Positions 9,649-18,960 of a stretch of 64,000 nucleotides of DNA are shown piece after piece; positions within the stretch are counted from its first letter, which is position 1; each line of letters starts with the position of its first letter. A program made the translations under genes and the position numbers. The stretch lies in contig CAXAMN010022006.1 of assembly GCA_963970005.1 (NCBI GenBank), positions 323,109-387,108 on the forward strand. Direction: 5' to 3'. This stretch comes from Durusdinium trenchii (Eukaryota > Sar > Dinophyceae > Suessiales > Symbiodiniaceae). A model generated the notes under the pieces. It did not search any database and was not told the origin of the DNA. It saw only the letters and a list, made by a program, of their open reading frames with translations.

Positions 9649-11963
9649 AAAGTTGACGACTCAAGGGCTGAAGGTGAACGAGCAAGCTTTTCACTCAATC
9701 TGACAAGACTCTTCATCTCCAAAAGGTTTATATGCCGAGGGGTCGAAAAAGACCAAACATCTTTCATCCTCCAGTCAGCAGAAGTTGCAACGAAGTTTAC
9801 CAGCTGATTCTCCAAGCCGTCGGTCTTGTAGTCGTCATATTCAAGGATACTCCTCTGACGGCTTTTCACCGCTTCGAAAAAGCATAGGGCTATCTGAGCA
9901 GCTAGTTCTTCAGTGTAGGAGGCAGAGGCTTTGGTGAACTTCCCCTCAACAACCACATGGGAGTGGTCCCTAGAGCATCTCTTTTGAACATGTGTCAAAT
10001 GCATGTTCACTGCCATGAACCTGAAGCTCTTCTGGTGTGGTGACCCAAAAGCGCAGGAGTCGGATCTAACTGTGTTGACCCGAGGTTTGCTTGCAATCGC
10101 CTGCCACGGAGGTAGGAAACGCATCAGCGAAGTCCATGGTTGCTCTATTAGCCCAGGAATAAAAAGGCGCCATGCAATGTGCAGCAAAGACAACGCTCGC
10201 AAGGCCAGCAAATTACCAGTCAGTGTTTTTGGACATTCAAGGCTCAGCCCATAAGGATCATCTCTTGTCCTCAAAGCCGGCCTCCTCATGATAGAAAAAG
10301 TAGCGCAAACCGGTTCCACCATGATGCTGCCCAAGTTTCCACTGACCAACATATAGCTCAACCATGCCACGACTCTAGTCAAAGTCATATTCAGCTCGCC
10401 ACTATAGGAAATGTCGACCGGAGGCCCAACTCGCATGCCCAACCGAGCAGCTGCTTGTGACACTCTTGCTGATCCTGCGTAGACCTCAATGAAATCATAC
10501 TGGAAGGCCAACTGCTTGGATGGGCCCGGCTGGAAGGAAGACAATGTGTCATATTGAGTTGTATCATCAACTGCTGCTTCATCTCTGATCCCAAGCCTAT
10601 CAAGCAGAATCTCATACTGAGTTTTCAGCCTGGAATAAGCACCTTTTGTCTTGCGAGACCTCCACAGCTTTTCAACTACCGTGATCGGGACATTGGCTGA
10701 TGTAATCGCCCCCTTCTCCTCAGAGGCGTCTGTAGCAAAAACTCGCCCCTCGAAAAGCGCACCAACGTCTGCAACTGCAAGCAATGCCAGGACTGACATG
10801 ACAGTCAGCTCATCTGCTACGGAACGTGGAAGGCGCACTATACGAGGATGCTCACTTTCAACCAACGCTGCATCGACAAGGCGGTGAGTTGCAGTGAAGA
10901 TGCTCATCAGCGGTCGTCTATACATTGCTATAGATGTCCAGGCTCCAACAACGCATAGGTGCAGCACATCTGTAGTCTGGTTAAGTTGACATAGCTGAAG
11001 AGTCAACCAGCTCATAGCCAACCGTTTGCATATTGGAGCTCCAACAGTGGCGACACCCTTGCGTGCTGCTCTGTCGGATGTGTTGATCTCAGCTCCAATG
11101 ACCTTGGCTCTTTCCTCTCCAAGGACATCTTTGTGGGGGGATCCAATGATCTTGTGCTCCTCATAGACCTCCTGGCTAGAGGCGAAATGTCTGAAAGCTC
11201 TGCTATCTTGGGCGGACGTCCCTCTCTTCTCACATGACATGCAGAAAAAATCATCAATCACAAGGCCTTGACAAACTGGACCTCCATGAAAAGGCACATT
11301 TGCAATAATCCTATCACTGTCAGCCAACAGGCCTCTAGTCTTGAGAAGGTTCTCGTGCGCAGCTGTTGCAACCTCGACTCCTACATGGTCTCCCTGGAAA
11401 AGCGACTTGAAGCATACATGCACATTATCAAGCAGCAAAGAAGGACGCGTAAAGAATGCATCTGACCCACCATCAAGTAGGCCGTCTCCGCCATCCTCCC
11501 TGCTTGCTCTTGGTCGCTCCTTGTTTTGACTGATGAAGCAATCAACCGCATGAAGCCCATGTAGAGAAGATAAAGGCACCTTGGGACCAACAGCATTGCA
11601 TCGAGCCTTTTCTGGAGTCACCCAAAATTGATGATAAAAGTCACGACGATCTGTGGCATATATTTTCAGGCATTCAGTCCGCGGGTGTAGTGCAAGATCG
11701 ACCAGATCGCTTCCGGCAGGGAGATTTCGCGATGGACCAAGAACCTTCCCTTCTTGCGAGTTCATTCCCCGCCGATCACCTATTTGTCTATCATTGTCAA
11801 TGTCTTTGAAGTTGTTGAACGCCCTTGTCAATGACCACTCGTCGGCTGCCTCATTGCTGATAAAAAAGGAGCCCACGTGAGTCCCATAATTAGGCCAAGC
11901 AAACAATCTCATCCTGTGCATCAGAGATTTTGGGATATTCCCCTTGCCGTGGGATATAACCAT
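9588..11963 (-). CDS. Reverse transcriptase with RNase H start and C5-methyltransferase-like domain
   Basis: An open frame of 791 codons; no initiator is implied, as it is the pol part of the element. RT finger region: residues 63-85 (DRRGMNSQEGKVLGPSRNLP). Motif A: ATDRRDFYHQF at 103-113. Motif C: VIDDFF at 235-240, with the two Asp intact. RNase H begins with ATDASEEKGAI (410-420). A methyltransferase-like domain follows: FIEVYAGSA at 491-499 (motif I) and VEPVCATFS at 549-557 (motif IV, Cys present). IEQP near 606 is like motif VI, and residues 640-683 show SPHQKSFRFM and GKFTKASASYT. The RNase H helix HINLLEMKSL (744-753) comes only after this, so the methyltransferase-like segment sits inside the RNase H domain. 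The frame is open throughout and shifts at about 9640 into the next one. Confidence 0.8.
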   Translation of the reverse strand: MVISHGKGNIPKSLMHRMRLFAWPNYGTHVGSFFISNEAADEWSLTRAFNNFKDIDNDRQIGDRRGMNSQEGKVLGPSRNLPAGSDLVDLALHPRTECLKIYATDRRDFYHQFWVTPEKARCNAVGPKVPLSSLHGLHAVDCFISQNKERPRASREDGGDGLLDGGSDAFFTRPSLLLDNVHVCFKSLFQGDHVGVEVATAAHENLLKTRGLLADSDRIIANVPFHGGPVCQGLVIDDFFCMSCEKRGTSAQDSRAFRHFASSQEVYEEHKIIGSPHKDVLGEERAKVIGAEINTSDRAARKGVATVGAPICKRLAMSWLTLQLCQLNQTTDVLHLCVVGAWTSIAMYRRPLMSIFTATHRLVDAALVESEHPRIVRLPRSVADELTVMSVLALLAVADVGALFEGRVFATDASEEKGAITSANVPITVVEKLWRSRKTKGAYSRLKTQYEILLDRLGIRDEAAVDDTTQYDTLSSFQPGPSKQLAFQYDFIEVYAGSARVSQAAARLGMRVGPPVDISYSGELNMTLTRVVAWLSYMLVSGNLGSIMVEPVCATFSIMRRPALRTRDDPYGLSLECPKTLTGNLLALRALSLLHIAWRLFIPGLIEQPWTSLMRFLPPWQAIASKPRVNTVRSDSCAFGSPHQKSFRFMAVNMHLTHVQKRCSRDHSHVVVEGKFTKASASYTEELAAQIALCFFEAVKSRQRSILEYDDYKTDGLENQLVNFVATSADWRMKDVWSFSTPRHINLLEMKSLVRLSEKLARSPSALESSTLWTPMLFDVQLQKEGLQAEP

Positions 11964-12064
11964 TTCTCAGCAGCTGAGGCATTCGGTATGCCATGCGTAG
12001 CCCATCATCAAGGTGATCTGTCGCATCAAAGAAACCTGTACCCACCAAACAAAGTCTGTAAGCA

Positions 12065-12312
12065 TTCAAAGGCCTATATGGGTTTGTATTTTTTTAAGGT
12101 TCCCGGGCCGGGATGTTTGACTATGGGGTATGCTTCGGAGGTATGCTTCGGGGGTATGCTTCGGGGTATGCTTCGCGCAGTGTGAAGACTAAAGTAGTAG
12201 CATTTCCAGATGGTATGCTTCAGGGTATGCTTCGGGGTATGCTTCGCCTAAGTCGAACATCCCAGCCCTACATAAACTGGACACCTTAAAAAATGACAAG
12301 CCCATATGGCTG
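12065..12312. repeat. Inverted-arm structure with GGTATGCTTCGG repeats
   Basis: Two arms of about 60 bp face each other: left from about 12074 (TATATGGGTTTGTATTTTTT) and right to about 12309, which on the minus strand reads CATATGGGCTTGTCATTTTT. Both continue into AAGGT and GGGATGTT(C/T)GACT. Between them are about seven direct copies of GGTATGCTTCGG (12127-12176 and 12214-12246). The structure lies exactly between the gag-like C-terminus and the RT N-terminus and interrupts that reading frame. It is either a fold-back insertion or an inverted duplication of the local sequence. Confidence 0.6.
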
Positions 12313-15170
12313 CAGCTCTGGAAGGACCTCATTTCGAAGTGGGACTTCATGACAACCAAACATGCGGCTGTAGGGCCCTTGGGCTCCAAGCTTTGCCAGG
12401 CTTTCAGACAGTTCTCCCAAACGTGCAACTAATTGAGGAAACTTTCGGCCACAGGCAAGAGTCTCGAACACCCCTGAATCTGGGCCGTCGGCCGCTATAA
12501 TGCCCATCAACTTTTTGTAGATGCTCCGATGAGTAGAGGAAGGGCATCTCGACAAGAGCCTCTCGTTGGGGAAAGATCCCAAACCTCCATGCCAATAATT
12601 CAACGCCATCGCAGCAATATGAAGGACTCGCTTGAGATGAAGACGTCTTCTAGCATGAAGAGAGAGACATGCCGGCATCCTGTTGAAAAGGCCAGTCTCA
12701 GGGACCGGAACAGGGAAAAGCGACGAAGTCGAGACTGAGTCGTCTCGAGGCACATGTAGAGAAGACTTCAAAAACGCTGAAAATGGAGTTCTGGTTCGCA
12801 ACACATTTCGTAGAAGGCCAGCACACCACTTCCAAAAAGTAAAGGTCTTGGGCACCTTCGTGAACAAAAAGTCTTTGAGGCCACCATCTTCTGCTTCCGG
12901 GACCTTATCGGGGGAGACGTCATAGTTCTCACCCTTCTTCTGAATTCGAACTGTCCTAGGTGAGCTATTCAATCGGGAACCATGAAACTCACCCGGCATG
13001 CAATGATCTCGCTCGGTCATGAAGAGGTCCCCTGCGCCGCCTTCGGGCGCTTTGGAAACCTGGGCTTTCTCTTCGGAGAGCCTGTCTGTCCTCCTCCATC
13101 TGTCTCCTTCTTCACAACCGAAGCCTTTGCCTTTGCTTCGGGCTTCTTGTTGGCAAGGATCTCCATGTCCTTCAAATAGCTCAATGTTGTGGCTGTCCAT
13201 GAAGGCGGAATCAGTGGTGAGAACGTCCTTCCTGTTGCTGTGACATTCAATGACCTCTCTTGGAACAACTGTATTGGCGGCTCCTCGATCAAGCTGATGA
13301 GATAAGCAACACCCCAATCGCCACCGTCGAAGTTTGCTTGTTCGACTGCCATAGCAAGCCAAGCCAGGATCTCCTTGACCCCCGCTATGTCTCCTTGTGC
13401 TGCAGCATCTATTGCATGTGCAAGAATCCATTGAACTAACCCCAATGTCTTCTGGTTCCGATAGCCTCCAACCTTTTCGAGATACTCCAGGAAGGAGACC
13501 GCCCCAAGCTCTGCCTCGGTCTTTGGAAGGACTCGTCCTGGGTGGAGTCGCTTGTGCACTTGCTGCATCATCAGCAGGAAACAGTTTCCCGACCTCGCTG
13601 CCAAATCTGCTTGCAGTTTCTCTCTCCGTTGGACCCCTTTCGTAGACCAGACCTGCCTGCAGGTCCACAAGAGGATCTCCTGAATGAGACACCAAGTGAG
13701 CCACTAGTGAGGTCAACGCTGTCGATTGTTGAGCCAGGGCATTCACTATGACTCCTTGTGAAGGCTCTCCATTTCCCACAAGCAATGCGTTGGGTTCTTC
13801 TGGAGGAAGAGGGGCCAGAGCCCGCTGAAGCTGCATCTGAGACATCTTTGTTTTCGGAGGTGGACCCACCAAAGCGAGACTTTTTGCCACTGTAGATGGA
13901 GGGCCAGCCTCTCGCCGGACACTGCCGGCAACTTGCTTGTCTTGCCAGTCTGCTGACCTCCTGCAGGAATGGCAGAGGTGGGAACGTTCCCCTGCTCGAG
14001 AAGGTCCGTCTTGCCGCCAATAGCTGAACCTGAGAGGAAAGCGCGGTCATCTGCTCGAGAAGAACTGCATTGGTAATCCTCTTGGGGGCGCTGCTTTCTT
14101 TGCACCTTGCTTTGCTTTCGGAGCACTGCCCGGGTCTTCTTGAGCCGAGTAAAACCCCGACGAAGCTTCCTGTCTCTCAGTAATCCACGCCACGACCGGC
14201 TGGTTCAACGCTTGCAAATCAGGGATACATCCTGGATGCTCATCATGGTACGGCACGACCTCGATGTCAGAGTCAACAACTGGGTCGTACTGCCTCACAA
14301 AATTGAGCAGGTCATCGGTCACATCAATGACATCCACCATGCCAGCTGCATTGAAAGGCACGGGGGTTCCATCATCAGCTTCCTCGACCAATGGGACCTC
14401 CAAAGCAACTCCTACACCCAGCCAGGTGGGAGCCATCTCTGCTGCATCGACGTCCTCAAACATGCTGGGAGAAATCACACCATGAGGGATGCACAAAAGG
14501 AATCCCCCCTCTCTGCCCAACAAAGGAAGCCCATATAGTTCCGTCACTGCTCCTGTAATGTGAGGGGACAAAGTGACCACCAGGAGCGAATAGTCACTGT
14601 GCCCTGCTGCAAACCTCACTTCATGCCGCTGCATTGATATAGCGGAGGCACGCTCGTCCCGAGAGCAGAAAACCTGAATCTCTGTGATGGATGGGAATCC
14701 CTGGTAAATGACACCGTCAGCACCAGCCTTCGAAGAGCTCAACAAAGAACGTAGTTCTAAGATCTTTCGAACTCTGATCGGTCCAGCCAAGCGGCTATGC
14801 CTCACCACAATCCAATGAGTGTCAGAGAGTGAGATGGGATCTGCCTGAGTATACTCGGTGTGTGTAGCGTTCGCTGCCCACGCCCAGAAACCAGCTCTCC
14901 AAGCTCGAACGATGCGATCCTTTGGATTTCCGACCACAGACGTGATCTTTGCTGATGCTAAAGCGAGAGGCGAGAGTCTCACCAAAGTCGGAGTCAACAA
15001 AGTCGGAGTCTCTTCCTCAACCAGCTCCCAATAGAAATCACAGGAGAAGACTTGGAGGAGGTAGAGGATGAAGTCGAGGATGCCAAGGACGACCTTTCCA
15101 AAGCTACACTCAATCTATTCAAAGCCTCAATCAAATGTCCAACGTCCTCCTTTGTGACCGGTGTGCTCAT
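12286..15170 (-). pseudogene. gag-like protein of the retroelement (frameshifted)
   Basis: The reading starts at ATG 15170 (MSTPVTKEDVGHLIEALNRL) and moves through at least four frames: 15000-14047 (NPKDRIVRAWRAGFWAWA early, acidic middle), about 14110-13750 (EQMTALSSQVQLLAARRT), 13670-13017 (EKLQADLAARSGNCFLLMMQ; VEQANFDGGDWGVAYLISL) and about 13000-12286 (RRRLHLKRVLHIAAMALNYW). These blocks are the order I know from gag-like ORFs of dinoflagellate retroelements. No CCHC knuckle is seen. Each frame change removes the downstream part from translation, so this is a pseudogene unless several are sequencing errors. The C-terminal block precedes the RT and was probably part of one gag-pol reading frame. 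Confidence 0.65.
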
Positions 15171-15544
15171 TCACCTCCTCTATAGGAAGCAAGTCCTGCT
15201 CTCTTCTCTAAAGCCGATGGCCTCAGCAAATCCAAGCCGGGAGAAGCCTGAGCCTGAGTGCGTAGAGAGATGGACGAAGCAAGAGGAGCAGGATGGCCCA
15301 AGTAGAACCAAAAGTAGATCGCTCCCAGCAGCGCAACCAAGATGCCAAGGGAGACCCCTGAAAGAAACCAGGGGAGGCAAGAAGATGAGCAATGGAGGGG
15401 GCAGGAACTGCGAGCAGACAAGTCAGAAAGGACCTTGGCAAGATCCGAGACCGACTGAAGAGACCACATTCCTTGAGCGGAAAGGTGCAGAATCGTCACC
15501 AGTTTTAGGTCAGCATATATCAATTTATACAGTTCATGGGCCAC
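15167..15544 (-). CDS. Small membrane ORF at the 5' end of the retroelement
   Basis: A 125-codon frame. It starts MAHELYKLIYADLKLVTILH, has a hydrophobic stretch around residues 63-82 (FLSGVSLGILVALLGAIYFW) that can form one membrane helix, and ends just 5' of the gag-like start at 15170. Orientation and adjacency suggest it belongs to the retroelement as a first ORF. I do not recognise the family; membrane association is inferred from hydrophobicity alone. It could also be coding only by chance. Confidence 0.4.
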   Translation of the reverse strand: MAHELYKLIYADLKLVTILHLSAQGMWSLQSVSDLAKVLSDLSARSSCPLHCSSSCLPWFLSGVSLGILVALLGAIYFWFYLGHPAPLASSISLRTQAQASPGLDLLRPSALEKRAGLASYRGGE

Positions 15545-15799
15545 GTTTTTGAGAGACGCACACTTCTCGCATCGCTCACTGCTCCAGCCACATCATCAAG
15601 GTCAAGCCTTCACCGAAGGTTGCCAAACGCCTCTCTTGACTGAAGTGCAGCATCCGGACTCCTTTCGACAACTGCTCATTATATCTCATTATCACATTTC
15701 GCATCCTTGTGCTCTGAATTGTGAAGCCCCTTCGGCCAAGGACAGCTTCGGCCTGGCGGCTGCTCGGGTCGACCTGGGCAAATCGGCCGCGACAGTAGC

Positions 15800-15940
15800 T
15801 TCTTGTTACTATATATTTGTTACTAGTAGTATGGCCAGGCCAGGAGCTACTAGTAGCGTCCTTGCTCCTAGTAGCGATGCCCTCGTTACTAGTAGCTTCT
15901 TGTTCCTAGTATATAGTAATTTCAGCAGCTACTAATGATA
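15800..15940. repeat. TACTAGTAGC-type tandem repeat
   Basis: About seven copies of the palindrome-like TACTAGTAGC / CCTAGTAGC, spaced 15-30 bp. The same motif occurs twice at 20983-21009. Its position just 5' of the retroelement and again beside a TPR-like exon (21 kb) is noted in the findings. Confidence 0.7.
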
Positions 15941-16125
15941 GATTCACGTACAGTAAAATGCAAGGCGTGCAAATGTCATCTTTGATGCTTTGGCACCATT
16001 GCGATATGCGTCTTACATCGTCTTACCACGTCTCAAGCCACACGGTTCTTTTCATAGCGCGGGATGCTCCGTGTTGGGAAAAGTGGAGTTCACATGCCGG
16101 TTCACACCTGGCTTCTCGGATTCGC

Positions 16126-16413
16126 TCAGTCAAGCTCGGAGGTCACGGTGGCGCTGATCACACTCGAGACAACGCTGAAGGCGGCGAACATACAAAGCAT
16201 GCCCACGCCCAGGACCACCGAGGGCATCCCACCATCGGCGGCCATGGCAGCGCTTGGAGTCAGGAGGATGGCTGTGGGCACGGCCGTGGCGGCCGTGGCG
16301 ATAGCATCAGGTGCACCTCGAAGAGGTGAAGAAACATTGATGAAGGCGCTATGAAGAGCCAAGCATACCAAAAGCGCCAAGCACAAGGTCAGGAGCTTGG
16401 AAGGGCGCGCCAT
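16126..16413 (-). CDS. Small plastid-targeted (thylakoid-type) membrane protein
   Basis: A 95-aa ORF starting at ATG 16413. Residues 5-23 (SKLLTLCLALLVCLALHSA) are a signal peptide. A Ser/Ala/Pro-rich stretch follows with a second hydrophobic segment (41-55) ending in AAMA|ADGG, like a thylakoid-transfer signal with AxA cleavage. The mature part would be about 37 aa with one membrane helix (VVLGVGMLCMFAAFSVVSSV). This two-step layout is typical of nuclear-encoded thylakoid proteins in secondary-plastid algae. Size resembles the low-molecular-weight photosystem subunits, but I cannot match it to one. The gene has no intron, and a relict spliced-leader sequence lies 39-52 bases upstream of the ATG, both signs of an mRNA-derived retrogene. 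Start chosen as the ATG opening the signal peptide. Confidence 0.6.
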   Translation of the reverse strand: MARPSKLLTLCLALLVCLALHSAFINVSSPLRGAPDAIATAATAVPTAILLTPSAAMAADGGMPSVVLGVGMLCMFAAFSVVSSVISATVTSELD

Positions 16414-16451
16414 GTCTTTGAGCGATGAGATCCGATGGCAAGCCCAAATGC

Positions 16452-16465
16452 TGAGCCAAAATGGC
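16452..16465 (-). other. Relict dinoflagellate spliced-leader sequence
   Basis: The minus strand reads GCCATTTTGGCTCA, identical to 14 consecutive bases of the conserved 22-nt dinoflagellate spliced leader. It is upstream of, and in the same orientation as, the gene at 16413-16126. The leader's 5' CCGTA and final AG are not conserved. Genomic leader relicts next to genes are known signs of reverse-transcribed, re-integrated trans-spliced mRNA. Confidence 0.6.
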
Positions 16466-16489
16466 AGGTGAATTCCCTCGAGCTACAGC

Positions 16490-18670
16490 GACCGGCATGT
16501 TTATGACTGTTTACATATCAACCCCGCGACAGGATGATCAATCTAGCTGTCTCGCTGTGAAAGCATCGTGATCAAAACTGGGCCCTGGACCATGCAGTAG
16601 CCTGATGTAAATCTAGAGCCAGTGCTTCGCTGCAGTCGGTGACAACCTTTGCCATGCAGGATCATGCCAAACATCCGGCTAAAATGGTTGTCACCAGCTA
16701 GTTTTAGAAATTTCTTGCCTCATGACAAGAGGGCTTGCAGCAAACGAGCATCAACGAGTTATGAAACTCCAGCCGCCTTGAGACTAAGTGGGCATGTTAA
16801 GATCTTGACAAATTGTGCTTCACCTCCTCGCAACTTTGCTTTCGCTCGCGTGATGTATGCAGACCTCATGAAGCTGAGTTCAAAGCGAGTCCAGGGCGCC
16901 AAAAGCGACAAAGGCAGAATGCAATCACAGGGCCACATCACAAAGCATCTCAAAACACAAAGCACAGTGCCATCTGGAAACTAAAACAAGCAAACAGGCT
17001 TCCCTACGCCATTGCAACTGAGGTCCTCGCACATTCAAAGGATCAAGGCGCAATGCCTCAGCACATCTGGCTCTGACATGATTCTCACAAACGAGACGCA
17101 AAAAGGGGTCTGGTCCAGCTGCGGGTTCTTGATCTTTTAGCTTGACCGCCCTCTTCATCCCTCTTCCCTTGTGGTACCTGTGAACCTTGAAACAGCTTGA
17201 GCCCAAACAATCCTGAAACACGTTGTTCATGGAAAGGGGCTATATGAGTTGGTACGAGTTGGGATGAGAACCGATCTCATTCTAAAACCAACTCAACAGG
17301 CAGAACATTGAAGGACTTCAACTCTTGACTTTCGCCTCGCTGGCATCGGCCACCGCTTCTTCCAACTTCTCCCTCGGTTAACGACAGGGCCACAGGGCCA
17401 GCTGGGCCCACACCACTCTGGAGATGTGTGAAGCATGATGAAGCTGTCTGGAAATTATCTGGCAATATCTCACTCAGGTGAAAGGAGGCAGGAGGCCCCT
17501 GTTGCTGAACTGCAAGCGCTGTGGAAAGCAACCAAATTTGCAAGCTTATAATTTTCAAAATCATTGGCTGATCCCAAAGGCTGACAGTTGGACAATCCTC
17601 GAGCTATGCAACGAATGCCCACGGAAATCTAGGATCCTCACTGCAACCTTTTCGCTTCTGCACGAGCAGCCCAGCCTTGATGTTGGATGACAGGCATAGC
17701 CAAGCTGGCATGGAATCTGAGGCACAGGCAAAAGGGAACTTTTTCCTGGGAAGGGCAGCGCGAAAAGCAAAGCAGCCCACCGATGCTACTTTTGAGGTTA
17801 GGTTCCGCTCGATCTGTTCAAAATCAGAACCTGTACGAACCTGTAATTGTAGAGCTTGCTAAGGCTGCGTCATTCAACCGCAAAGCTGCTGAGCAATCAG
17901 CAATGGTGCCTTCCTCGGAGCCATTAGGCTGGACATGGCTTGCAACTTTGGTTCTCCAATTCACTGACAGCATCTGCTGTGACTCCAACTAGATCTCCAA
18001 GCGCAACCTTCGCCTGTGCCCGCATGGCATATAGTTCAGCTAGTTCCTCATCAGGATCATCTACGAATCTACACGCTTCATCACGCTTCGAATTCTCCCG
18101 ACTCGGTGGGTCTGGAAACGGTTGAAGCCAACGGTCGGTTGAGTCCGAAACTGTTTCTCTTCACTCGGCAGTCCTCAATTTCCGATCTGTCCATGCCCTG
18201 CGCTTCGGGAGGCGCCTTCACCTGGAATGGTCGAAAACGCATTCACGCCAATGAGCAAATTGCAAAAATGAAGCTACATAATGCAGTCATTGCATAGGGG
18301 TGCACGTTTAATTTGAGTTGTTTCATTCTTTTCGGGATCTTTTCAAAAACATTGGACTATATAGAGCAGTTTTCTTATTAGTACCTAGCTAATTACAGCA
18401 ATTTCATGTCCTTAGCTGGCCAAATACATTGGAATAGTGCAGGTTTCATATTAATTGCTAGCTGATTAGTGTAGGTGTCAGAGAAAGTCCTACGTTAGCA
18501 GAGAAACAGTAAAGAGAAAGAGAACCAGCACAGGAGGCATATATGATTGGTTAGAAGTTTATGCCCCGGGGAGTTCACCTTAAAATATTGATTTCGTGGC
18601 AGGCGCGGGTGTCGGAGATGAAGTGCAGATTTCGTGGCGCGGGGGGTTGGGGGGGCACAGCGCCCCCCCC
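16490..18670. other. No supported gene (16.5-18.7 kb)
   Basis: A minus-strand fragment at about 17055-17085 reads ARCAEALRLDPLNVRG, which resembles the second helix of a TPR, but nothing around it can be joined. Frame 17564-17277 opens with a signal-peptide-like MILKIISLQIWLLSTALA but lacks other support. Otherwise nothing is seen. Confidence 0.4.
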
Positions 18671-18689
18671 AGTAGCACACCAGATCCAA

Positions 18690-18940
18690 AGGTTAGAAAG
18701 CACAAAAATGGAAAAGCAAAAAATAAGAGAAAGGAGAACAGCTGCCAAAGCAGAAAAGCAACAAAAGCAAAGAGCAGAAAAACAAAAACACAAAAAGCAG
18801 AAAAGCAGCAGAAGCAGAAAAGCAGCAAAAGCAGAAAAAGCAGCAGAAGCAGAAAAGCAAAAGCAAAAAAGCAACAACAGCAAAACCGCAGCAGAAGCAG
18901 AAACGCAGCAAAAGCAGAATCCGAAAAGAAAAAAAACATC
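18690..18940 (+). repeat. Purine-rich AAAAGCAGCAGAAGC low-complexity repeat
   Basis: Simple repeat built from AAAAGCA, GCAGCA and GCAGAA units. It produces long Lys/Ala/Glu-rich plus frames and Phe/Leu/Cys-rich minus frames of up to 149 codons, which I do not regard as genes. Confidence 0.85.
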
Positions 18941-18960
18941 ACGAAAAAAACGCCTCTCCA

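Larger units (their letters stand above)
8035..15544 (-). mobile_element. Decayed tyrosine-recombinase (DIRS-like) retroelement
   Basis: A 7.5 kb minus-strand unit in the order: small membrane ORF (15544-15167), gag-like protein (from 15170), reverse transcriptase with a methyltransferase-like domain (11963-9588), RNase H end and tyrosine recombinase (9648-8035). RT plus RNase H plus methyltransferase plus tyrosine recombinase in place of a DDE integrase is the DIRS-type architecture. The methyltransferase here looks like a C5-cytosine type, whereas classic DIRS elements carry an adenine-methyltransferase-like domain. The gag and recombinase parts are broken by several frame changes and the gag-RT junction by an inverted-repeat structure, so this copy is dead. 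I found no split direct repeats or inverted termini. Confidence 0.75.

Noticed and set aside
17277..17564. Minus ORF with a signal-peptide-like N-terminus
   Set aside because: A hydrophobic start alone is weak evidence; the rest has no domain, no spliced-leader relict and no splice-compatible extension.
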